A DNA stretch of 64,000 nt, from assembly GCA_030544215.1 (NCBI GenBank), contig JARZZO010000002.1, positions 26,907,395 through 26,971,394 on the forward strand, read 5' to 3'. The position numbers and the translations under genes are program-made. Each line of letters opens with the position of its first letter. Position 1 is the first letter of the stretch. Positions 1 through 11,400 of this stretch are shown here, one piece after another. The notes beneath the pieces were generated by a model. It had not been told where the DNA came from. It worked only from the letters and a program-made list of their open reading frames with translations, and made no database searches. The stretch comes from Zantedeschia hybrid cultivar. Taxonomy: Eukaryota; Streptophyta; Magnoliopsida; Alismatales; Araceae.

Positions 1-2110
1 GTAAGAGAGAAAATTTTAGAGATGAAAGATAACAGAGAGTGTGTGTATGTTCTAGAGACCAATTACTAAGGAAACAAGATAGAGTTGACTTAGATAGCAA
101 GGTAAAGTGAAGAATCAGGGTTTGGACAAAGAAAATCATTTGTACGTTTTTAAAGATTTTTTACACATTTTTAGTTTTTTGAAGAATTTATACATTTTTA
201 TATTTTTTTATATTTTTATATTTTTTTGAACAATTTATACATCTTTTTAGTATTTTTACACATTTTATAATTTTTTCTAAACCCTTTAATTTCTATAAGG
301 GAGAAGGAGATTAGACTGGATCGGTCTGGGATCAGATTAGATCAGCCAATCCGATCGGTCTAGATCGGGCCGATCCGTGCCCGATCCCCAATCCTTGCTT
401 CCTTGGGTAGGATAAACCGCCCTACCTCCATCTTTCTTTGGATCAACAGCAGGCACATTTTGTTCAAGCCCCTCAAATGAGTTTTGCCTTCATAAAATTC
501 CACTACACCCCCCACAAGATTCCTCTTTAACTATTTCCAAACATTCATGAAAGAAAAGAGGAGGAAAACCATCCCAGGTTAAAGCCTTATCCCTTGCTAA
601 TATAGATAGCATTTTTACCTCTTTTGAGAAAGGTTTTAGGAGTTGTTTGCCTCTTCACTGGATATTTAAGGAAGAATGTCTCTTACCATAGATGACCCGC
701 ACCTATCTTCTTTTGAAAAGAGCTTAAAGTAGAATGCCAAGGCATGCTTCTTGATAGCCTCCACCTAAGAAAATAGTGTTCTTCCTCCTGCAGCCTCTTT
801 TTACCATTCCTGTCACTTCCTGATGCCACCTTTTGAAAATGAGCAATGTTATCATCTCACTCCTTCACTCACATTTCCTTTGCCCTCTGTTTTCTGTTTT
901 CCTACTCTGAGTAGTATTTCAGCATACTTTACCTTTGTCTCTCTGTGTTGTCTAACTTCATCTATCATTCTAGCTAGTGGATCATGTAAGACACTACTAT
1001 GTCCAATATGCCCATACTTTGGTTCAAATTTTAAAGCCTAATGGATCACTCTACTCAACACCACATTGCATATAATCAATAGCATGTACTAGGGTGACGT
1101 CATCATCCGTTCCTCTACTTTGTATGTTCTTGAAAGAGGATAGTACATATTTTATTCATTAACTCAAAAAGGAAATTGTACAAGTATGAAAAGAAAATAA
1201 AGCATTACCCTGATCCCAAACTAGCGACCACATACACAGATATATACCCCAAAAGGTATCTACCATATACTAAAAAACTCTCCTGAATGGGACAACCCTG
1301 ATACAAAGCTCACACAAAGATAATGTCACCAAGCCACCTATAGATAATCAGAGATATTACTCAAAAAAATTGTTAGAATCTGCCCCTCCCAACAAGGCCC
1401 AATCCTTGATCCAGTCAAATGCTTTTGCTCACGAAAATGTGATAATTACTTCCCCAACATGAAGCCCAACGAGTGGCATGAAGTACTCTCCACCAGACTT
1501 GCTATGAATCCTGAGTTTCCATTTGTAATCAATCCCATCACGAATCCTACAACATTTGAAGGGGAGTTCTATAGAAGCCCCAGCCTCTGAAAGAGTTCTC
1601 TCCAAACTAACTGGGAAATGTGACGTCACACCAATAGATGATTGTAAGCTTCCAAGAAGCAGACTAGACAATCTCATGCTATCTATGTGATGAGAAAGAT
1701 GAAAGTTCTAACCTTCAATGGATCAGACACTGGAGAGTTGCTTGTGTCTGCCTGCATAGGATGTGGAACTCTCGTATGTCGATATCAAGGAGTTTAGTGG
1801 GAATATGATAGGTGAGATTTTACTTTCAGGAAGCAGACTTATGTTTGATCTGAATGCTTTTGCAGTTTGTTATTTTGGCTTTCATTTAGTTCATTACAAA
1901 TCTATGTACATTGTCATAGTTCCAATTTTAATTTGAACAATTTAATGATCATTTGATATTAAATTCCAACTGAACCCAAGCAGCCAACTAGAAAATAATG
2001 GAGGGAGATTTCTGTCTATTGGTGGGATAATTAATATCTCAGTTTATAATCATGGGATATATCTTTTTATACAATAAAGCTGTGAATGACTTATGTTTTG
2101 TTCATGTTAG
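1..2110. other. Unassigned upstream stretch, no supported gene
   Basis: No coding exon could be supported here. The sequence is AT-rich with T-tracts at 150-280. A GATCGG/CCGATC-rich patch lies at 310-395 and may be a decayed DNA transposon. The stretch ends at the acceptor TTAG at 2107-2110 and must contain intron sequence of host gene 1. The missing N-terminal exons of that gene are either here and not recognisable, or lie upstream of the window. The open frames at 823-1041 (+) and 1429-1677 (-) show no recognisable domain and are treated as chance. Confidence 0.5.
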
Positions 2111-2470
2111 ACCAGGAAACTGATAGAAGAAATTCAGTTACTTGAAGAAGAGGTCACAGACCGTGAACAGCACGTTCTTTCCCTATACAGAGCCATTTTT
2201 TATCAAAGTATCGGTGGCCCATTATCAGAGCAAAGTTCAGGAACAGCTTATCCTCCCCACACAAGGAAGAGAATAAAGAAACATCCAAGTGTTATTTCCT
2301 GTGCCTTTTGTTCCTCAAGAAAGTTTCCTGTGCGACCTTTCCAGGCTATGACATCCATAAAGGATTCTTGGAAAAAGAGCATGCGTCCTGATACAGAGCC
2401 TACACCTGCATCAGCATTGAGTGCAAATGCAAATATTCATACTGGCGAATTTGGCTCAGACACCATAAAG
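2111..2470 (+). CDS. Gene 1 exon: leucine-zipper region
   Basis: This is 120 codons in phase 0 between acceptor TTAG (2107-2110) and donor GTATAA. It opens with a heptad-like acidic coil (KLIEEIQLLEEEVTDREQ) followed by SLYRAIFYQ, the conserved end of the MIP1 leucine-zipper domain. A basic linker (RKRIKK) and a low-complexity tail follow. This is the 5'-most exon that can be recognised. Confidence 0.85.
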
Positions 2471-5400
2471 GTATAACAAAGGCGTCCAATTATTGTTCAC
2501 CATGGATTCATGTACTGATGCTTGTTTCCCTGATTTTGACCGCTATCACCTTTAGGAGAAGTTGGAACTTAGTATGCCACTCCAGTTTCTAAGATAATTG
2601 TGTTTCTATGTCTAATGCAACGTCATGCTATATTTTATTTGCCATTGGACCTCCCAGTCAAATTCATTGCAACACTCATCGCAATCAGCTTCACAAAGAT
2701 CTAATTGGATTCTGGAAGCTCGTAAGATTGGTCCCAACAAGCCCCAATTTATTGCTTCTCTCCCACGATAATCCCCATTCTCTACTTCAGTGTAGCATAC
2801 ACGTAGCAATGCCATTATGCACATTTCTAGAGCTTACACAAATGGAAATGCTTGTAATTCCTCTGTAACAGTTGATGTTAATGAATATATTTCCTCACAA
2901 CTGGGGATTGTATTTGGTGTGATCTTTGACTCTATAAAAGATCAAATTTATCTTTCTTTCCTCTTCTAGACTAGATCCCTGGTCGTGTGATCTTAAACTA
3001 CTCAATTGAAAAGGTAGTTTTCTGCCTGCCAATTGGTTTTGTGAATGCGCTCCTGTAGAAAGTTACATTAGATTGGTATGTGGCAGTATCTTTTATGGGG
3101 TTCACATCAAATAGGCAGCTGGTTATAAAACTTGACCATATTCTTGGAACATTTATTGCATCTAGCTAATCCTCATTTGATGGGATAATGCTTATGGTGA
3201 TGTAAGCGGTACTCCTTTATATTGATAGATGGCTTCCAAGAAGATTAATGGCAACTACCTGGGAGATGTAAAGTTGTAAATGAACCATAGAGGCTTAGAC
3301 ATTACTTTCTAATCCCATTAGAGGAATTAGTCCATCTTTATATTCACAGTCAAATCATCTTCGCTTAGGGTTGGAGGGGGCAAAGAGAGAGATATGGATG
3401 CAAGGGTGGAAGGTAAGAGAGAGGGGAAGCAGAAGCTGGAGATTGGGAAGGATTGAGATCTTGGGGGAAGACTTGGCCCAGCTGAATTGGTCACTCCCAG
3501 AGGAAAGTATCGGATCCTTGAAGAAAACCTAAAAAAGGACATGCATTGCATGATTGCATTCTAGATTGGGATTACATGATCTAGATCAAAATCAGAGGGG
3601 CCAATCCTATTTCGGTCTTCAAAAACCAATACTTAGTTCTTTTTAAAAAAATAGAACATTGACTCGGTCCAGGATCAGCCCTAACTAATCCAAACTAGCC
3701 TCAAACTGGTTGATTCCTTTCTGAATCAGTCAATTTTTAGTCAATTTCTATCAAATCGGGCTGATCCAAGGTAGTTCAGTTCTTGAAAAAGTGGGGGTTC
3801 TACCCCCCACCCTTCCCCTTAGCTTTCTGAAAGCAACTAGCAAGAATAGCAGTCGACTATTACCAACAACACGGTCATTGGTCCCCCACTATTGCTGGTG
3901 GACGTTGCCATTGGCCACAGGCTACTGCCAGTATACCTTGACACTAGCAACTGATGCTAAGGAGGAGGGGGGAAAACAGAAGACTTACTAGGACTATCAT
4001 TAAGCCAGCACTGCCTATCGTTGTTTGTTATTGCGGTCAACTGCTGCAGTAGTTAATGTGAGCGATTGCCCTTCCTCCTCATCTTTCTCTTTCCTTGTCC
4101 TTTCTGACAATTGAGATCGGGGATTGTGGGAACCAGATTATGGCTCAACAATGGTAGGGACAACCTTACCCCACTTTTATATGTAGGGACTTTTGCATTC
4201 CTTCTAGCGATTATAGTTACTTCTAGTTGTGCTTCATGATGTTATTGAAATATAGGATCACATATTTAGACTCTAAAAATAACTTGAATAAGACCTTGCT
4301 GATCATATGTATGTCCCCAACTCAAACATGGCTCAAGTAGACCCGGAAGAGAAAGGCGGAGGGGTGGCAGGGAGGCAATATATTCTAAATTTTAATGTAG
4401 GCCAGACTGGTGCATAATGCTATGTTCCTGGGTTCTTGTTGTTGGGTTCAATAGTCTTGTTTTTAGACCTCAAGGATTCTCTTACAGGGGAAAATGAGGC
4501 ATGACTGAAATTCCCCCTGAAGACCCATGTTAGAATGTATTATTTTAAGGCTTCTTATATTGGTCCTATGGGACATGTTACTCTATGTACTCTCTCTATA
4601 TAAGGAGCCCTGCTCCCAAGGAATAGAATGATTTTTTACTTGCCTTTCAACATGGTATAAGAGCGGGGAAAGCCCGGCTGAACACCACCACCGCCCCTCC
4701 TTCCCTCCCCTCTCCTCGCCCCCCACCTACTTACCTAGCCGCCTGCCTCTTCTCCAACACCCCTCCCCCGGTCGGCCTCTCAGCAGTCAGCCCCCTCGGC
4801 CCCCTAGCTATCGGCGAGCTCTCTCTTCTAGCCGACACCACTGTCGCCGACTCTCTCTTCTTTGCGCATGATCAGCACATAGGGAGGGCATCTCTCTCCT
4901 TCCTTCTCTCTTCCTATGTGTTGATCGCACTCGGAAGGCTCATCTCCTCGTCTCTAGCTGCCATGATGGCTACATCGTCCTCTCCCACGATGGGTACACT
5001 GCCGATGCGAAGACGACTACCTCGGTTCTCAGAACGACCGTCAAGTTGAACGGCTCCAACTATCTTCTCTGGTCAAGTGCATTCCACTTTCTCTGTGGTG
5101 CTCAGCGGAAGCTCTCTCATATGGACTCTCCTCCCGCTAACAAGGCGGACGAGGCGAAGTTTGCAGCATGGCAGTTCAATGATTATTTTGTGATGACTCT
5201 CCTCATCAACAACAAAGGAGATGTGGGCAAGAGATGTACTCAGATGCAAAAAATGTCATGGATTTATTGTTTGTATGAAGAAATTTTTACTCTCAAGCAA
5301 GACGACCATTCCATTCATGACTACTTTGCCACTCTCAAGGGCAAGTGGGATGAGTTGCAGGTGTATCATCCCCTGATGGCCAATCTGGGTACCCTGAAGA

Positions 5401-8400
5401 AGCAACATGAGGAGTTTTTGGTCGTCAAATTTCTCTCCGGCTTGGATGACTCTCTTAGCAGCGTTCATTCTCATCTCCTCTCGGACGGCGCAGTTCCCTC
5501 TCTAGCGAACACTATGTCTCGCATTCTTCGGGTTCGCTCCTCCACTTTTGTTGTTGAGGTCACCTCTCCTAACCCTATCGAGCACTCTACACATGCTGCC
5601 GGTTGTGGTCATGGTCTGGCCACGGATGTGGCCAGAATACCTATCCTCCGGTGCACACTCTATGGCCGTCAAAATCATCCCTTAGAACATTGCTGGCAGA
5701 AGTTTGGTTGCTCGAATACGGCCAAACTTGCTGCTACTCCACCTACACTGGATTCGGATGCTTCATCCACTTGTCCATCTGCAACGTCGCAAGAAACCTC
5801 GGGAGATGTGACAATCACTTTGTCCAAGGCTGACTACAAGCGCCTTGTCCAGCAATACTCATTCCATGCAGTCCTTTCCACTTCAGGTAGTACGTCTGTC
5901 GTCTCTTATAGTTCGCCCTGGATCATTGATTATGGGGCGTCTAGCCATATGTTAGGTAACCGTTCATTTTTTTCAACCTTGCACCTTACCTCTTCCCTGC
6001 AACCTGTTTCTATTGTTGATGGCTCCCCATCCTCGGTCTCTGGCGTTGGCACTGTTCGTCTACCCCCCTCCCTCAGTTTATGATTAACCTTTTTTTCCAT
6101 CAGTCGTCTAACTCAGGAATATAATTGCGGAGTTACCTTTTTTCCTTCTTATTGTGTTTTTCATGATCTTCAAATGAAGGTGGCGATTGGTGGCGGGCAT
6201 GAATCCGATGGATTATACTATCTGGCAGACTGTCTGTCTCCTACTTCTTCGGCTCTCGTAGCAAATTCTTCGTATCACTGACATTGTCGACTTGGCCATC
6301 CAGCTCCTTCGAAGCTTCGCCTGTTTGTTTCCATTCCTCCATCATTGTCATAGTTTCAATGTGATGCTTATGAGCTTGGCAAACATCACCATGTGTCTTT
6401 TCCTTCTAGTGCAAATAAAAGGAGTTCGTCTCCCTTTGATACTATTCACAGTAATATATGGGGTCCTAGTCATGTTCTCACGTCTTTGGGTTTTAGATAT
6501 TTTGTTACTTTATTGATAACCACTCTCGGATGACTCGGATATTTCTTCTGAAGAGTCAGTCATAGGTCTTGCATGTATTTCAACAATTTTTTCAAGAAAT
6601 AAAAAAATCAGTTCTCCACTTCTATCAAAATTCGACGATCTAACAATGCACATGAGTACTTGTCTTCTTAGTTCTCTGAGTTTTGATCTGCACCTGGAAT
6701 TATTCCTCAAACTTCACTTATACTTCTCCACAAAAATAGGATGGCTGAACACAAAAATCGTCATCTTCTTGATGTTGCTCGGACTCTAACGTTTCATATG
6801 GCTATTCTAAAAAAAAATTGGGGTGATGCTATCCTCACGGCATGTTACCTTATCAATCAGGTTCCCTCGTCTGTCCTCTCCGGGGTCAGCCCCTTTTCGT
6901 GTCTCTATCCTTCTACTAACCCCTTCCCTCTTCCTTCTTGAATTTTTGTCTCTGTTTCGTCCATGTCTTAGGACCGGGTCACGATAAGCTTTCTCCTCGC
7001 ATGATTCTTTGCGTCTTTCTCGGCTATTCCCGCACTAAAAAAGGCTATCGTTGTTTTGACCCAGTTTCTCGGCGACTATTTGTTACTACTGACGTTACAT
7101 TTTTTGAAACCACGTCATATCATTTGGTACCCTCCATGCAGTCAGCACCGTCTTCATTGCCTTTACCTCCATTACTTCCCCTTTCGGATGATGATGTGTA
7201 GCCTGGTGATCCTGCTTCTAATCCGGCGAATCTTGCACCGAAGTCGTTGCAAGTATATCGACGTCAGAAAGTCTTGGTGCCGCCATCTCTGCCATCATCA
7301 TCGCCACCCTTGGTTGAAGATCCGTCGCCTACCTCTCTGGATCCCTTATTAGACCTTCCTATTGCTTTGAAGAAAGGTAAACGCTCTGCACCTTCTCCTT
7401 CCTTTTTTGATAATGATTTTGCATGGCCATTTCTTCACAAAGGAGCTCGTCGTAACAGCTCTATCCTATTGCTCGTTTTGTTTCCTATGAGCATCTCAGC
7501 CCATCTTTTCAGGATTTTGCCTTGTCTCTCTCTTCCATTTGCATTTTTGCTTCCTATCTGGACTCTCTTACACACTCTCAATGGAAAGTTGCTATGGGTG
7601 AGGAGTCGTCTGCTCTCCTCTCTCATGGTACTTGGGACCTTGTTTCTCCTCCTCCTGGGGTCTCGTGGCGTGCAAATGGGTATTCACTCTGAAATACCGC
7701 TCAGATGGGTTTGTTGATTGCTACAAGACTCGTTTGGTGGCAAAATGATTTACTCAAGTCTATAGTGTTGACTATTTTGAGACATTCTCTCTTGTGGCTC
7801 ATATGACTTCCGTGCGTGTTCTATTCTTTATAGCCGCCAATCTTGGTTGGCGCACGCTGCAAACGGATGTCAAAAATGCCTTTCTCTATAGTGATCTGCA
7901 AGAAGTCTGTGTGGAGCAACCTCCTGGGATGTTGCTCAAGGGGCGATGAAAGTCTGCAAACTCTGAAAGGTGATTTATGGACTCAAGCAAAGTCCGCGGG
8001 CCTGGTTTGACAAATTCACTCAGGTAGCCTCTGCCATTGTCCTTGTTTGTACTCAGGCTGATCACTCAGTTTTTATCAAGAAGAGCTCTGCAGGACTTAT
8101 TGTGCTTGTGGTTTATTTTGATGATACGATCTTGACAGGCAGTGATAAGGAAGGCATTACAGCTAGAAAGGAATACCTTCAGAAATAGGTTGTTACAAAG
8201 GATCTTGGTTGCCCATGACATTTTCGTGGCATTGAGATGGCACACAACAAGGATGGCATCTCTCTTTCTCAACACAAAATATGTGCTGGATTTACTTCAA
8301 GAGATGGGTCTCATTGATTGCAAATCAGCCGATACTCCTATAGTCACTCAGCCGGACTTTTAAGATCAGTCTGGAGATGATTTTCCCGATGCTGGTCGCT

Positions 8401-11400
8401 ACAGACGTCTGGTTGGTACAAATTCTGAGATATGTAAAAGGAGCTCCTGGAAAGGGCTTACTATACAAGAAGCACAGTCATTTGTGTGTGGAAGCATTCC
8501 CTAATTCAGATTATGTTGGCTCTATCTGTGATAGGAAATCTACATCAGGATATTGCTCTTATATTGGTGGTAATCTTGTTTCTTGGTGGAGCAAGAAGCA
8601 AAGTGTGGTAGCCCGCTCAAGTGCAGAGGCAGAGTGTCTGGCGATAGCACATACTGCCTGTGAGATGATGTAGCTTCAATCTCTAATTCGAGATTTGGGT
8701 TTTTCATATCCTGAGCCAATGTTGATGCACTGTGATAATCAAGTTGCCATCTACATTGCAAGTAATCCCGTGTTTCATGAACGAACTAAACATATTGAGG
8801 TGGATTGTCATTTTGTTCGTGAAGCAGTGATGTCCAAGAAGATTGCTACTCCATTCACCTCCTCTGAGGAGCAGTTAGCTGATTTGTTCACCAAGGCTCT
8901 TGCCTCTCCTCGTTTCACAAGCTGGGCATATTAGATATATATACTCCAGCTTGAGGGGGAGTGTTAGAGTGTATTATTTTAAGGCTTCTTAGCTGGTCCT
9001 ATGGGACATGTTTTTCTACTCTCTCTATATAAGGAGCCCTGCTCCCAAGGAATAAAATGATTTTTGACTTCCCTTTCAACAAACTGTTACTCTATGTACT
9101 CTATCTATATAAGGAGCCCTGCTCCCAAGGAATAAAATGATTTTTGACTTTCCTTTCAACAACCCGCCTCATATTGCATCATGTAGCTTGATTGTCCACA
9201 TGCTCACATGATGGCTGTGCGCAAACGCCAGGCTTCATCATGGATCAAACCTTTCAAGGGTTTGCTGGGCACCATGTGGGATTATCCTTGACGTCCCAAA
9301 GTAAAACTTAAAAAGCAAGCTCATAAGAGCTGTAATCTACAAGTTTGTTCCAACTAAGATTGAACGACAAGCGAACAGAAAGGCATTGTTGTCCCTATTT
9401 CAAAGTGAATCTTCCATTCCATTTTCTGCACCACTTTTGACTTGGTTATTTCTCTATAAAGCATCTGAAAGTCATCTGTTTATTTTCGTGAGCCAATGGC
9501 ATTTGCTATTTTTAGCTACAGTAATTTATTGATTGTTTTTTTAATGGTTCCCCATCAACTGCAGAATAACAACCTTGAAACCCCTGCGAGAATCCTGGAC
9601 ATAATCCATTGAAAACATGCAAAATATGCCTTGAATCAATGAATATGCAAACTTACATAGGGTTTATATTTTTTAGCTATATTCGACACCAAAGTTATTT
9701 CAGTTCGGCTATCACTATGTTTACAGCATGTTTTAGAATTTACCTCATTTATGCAAGTCATTTCAGTTCAACTGTTACTAGGGTTATGGAATGTACTTGA
9801 TATTGCCATGGTCTCATCCTTACTTTGATTTTAGGTCAACAGAGAAACACCAATTGCAATGAAACATTATTTCTTTTGTACAATGAGAAATCATTTGTGC
9901 CAATACCCAAACAAGTTATCTGAGGAACTTGTAAAGTGCATGGTTGCAGTGTATTGTTTGGTGTGCAGTGAACCTTCCATAAAGCCAGACAAAGGGCACT
10001 CACCTTTTCTGTCTGGATCAGCTACCAATATAGTTCTGAAACAGAGAGTAACTGGAGATGTCAAGGACTGGCCCGGCAGATCTATATTAGAAATTTCTTG
10101 GATTTCAACAGACAGAAAGCAGTTGCCAAGTGCAACGTATGCTTTAACTAACTACAGGTTAGAACATTAAAATCTTGGAAAACTGAAAGAAAACATCCTC
10201 AATAGTTTTCCATTGAATTACTAGAAGCACATCTCTGCCTGTTAAATTTCAGATCATTCGTGGACCAACTTCAGAGAGTGGACATAGATACGTTGGAAGG
10301 AAATGCAAAATTAGCATTCTGGATTAACATGTACAATTCTCTTGTAATGCATGTAAGTATGATGTATCACAAATGAAGAGCTTTCTCTTGATTCTGGCAT
10401 TTCATGTATGGCTTGTTGTGCAGGCATATTTAGCATATGGAATAAGCCGCAGCTCTCTGAAAAGGATTGCTTTATTCCACAAGGTAGTGCACTTATGTTC
10501 TGTCACTTAAAACTGTGTCCTCCCATTGCCTACGCTAGAAGTGTAACTCTATTCTAGCAAGATGTTTGGCTATTTTATTGCTTTGCTTAAGTAAAAAACT
10601 TTCTCTAGCTCTTTGTTGAAGACCATCTGTTACTGAATAATGTTCTACCATGCATACGGAAGCTTGTTACCCTCTGTTAGCCTATTGACTCGTGAAAAAT
10701 AAACATGGGACATTGTCGACTCGCCTATCCTTGAGTCTGCTCCAGCTTTAACTATGTAACATGTGCTTCTGTCCTATGGTTCAGGAGGAGCTATTTTACC
10801 GCTCCTTTTACCACACTCATTGGAATTTTCCATCCGATCACTTGATCAGAAAGCTATTATTAAATGCGTCAGTTGCACAAAAAAAATGTGTCAGGTGTAA
10901 CTTTAACATGAGCCATCTGACCTAGTTATCAAACGGCTCCTGATGAGTGTGGCAAAGAATAAGTTAGAAAGTATGGTATAATAGCATTCCTCATTGTTAA
11001 GATTTTGTGTTGTGGTGCTTGGCAAATGTCGTGAATTTGTAGGAAACTAGCTTCCATTCTGGATTTCTATAAAAATATTGGTTAATACCTTGTTTTTTTT
11101 GGCAGGCTGCTTACAACATTGGAGGGCATGTCATCAGTGCCAACTTTATAGAGCATGACATACTGTGTTGCCGAACACTTCAGACCGGCCGTGTATGACC
11201 TACGCTTGCTCAGCTGTTAGATTCCTGTCCATCTTAATTTGGAAAGAATTCCATCCTAAAAACTTGCGTGTAAAGTCAACTCAACATTGATATTTGCATG
11301 TTTAGGACAACAACCATGTTATCATAGTGATTATTATCGAGCTTGCACTGTGTACATTTCAAAACTGACCTGGTCAATATAACCAATGTAGGCTGGATGT

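Larger units (their letters stand above)
4528..9161 (+). mobile_element. Ty1/copia LTR retrotransposon, decayed, inside gene 1 intron
   Basis: The element has TG..CA LTRs: a 5' LTR of 125 bp and a 3' LTR that is longer through an internal duplication. A tRNA-Met-type primer site follows the 5' LTR, and a purine tract (TTGAGGGGGAG, about 8951-8961) precedes the 3' LTR. Flanks are ACCCA (4523-4527) and ACCCG (9162-9166), a 5-bp target duplication with one mismatch. The interior carries gag, protease, integrase, reverse transcriptase and RNase H in copia order, all broken by stops and frameshifts. It lies in sense orientation in the intron 2471-9834 of the DUF547 gene and accounts for most of that intron. 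Confidence 0.93.

Noticed and set aside
1429..1677. 82-codon minus-strand open frame, possibly protein coding
   Set aside because: No recognisable domain, no splice support, and no homologous piece elsewhere in the window.
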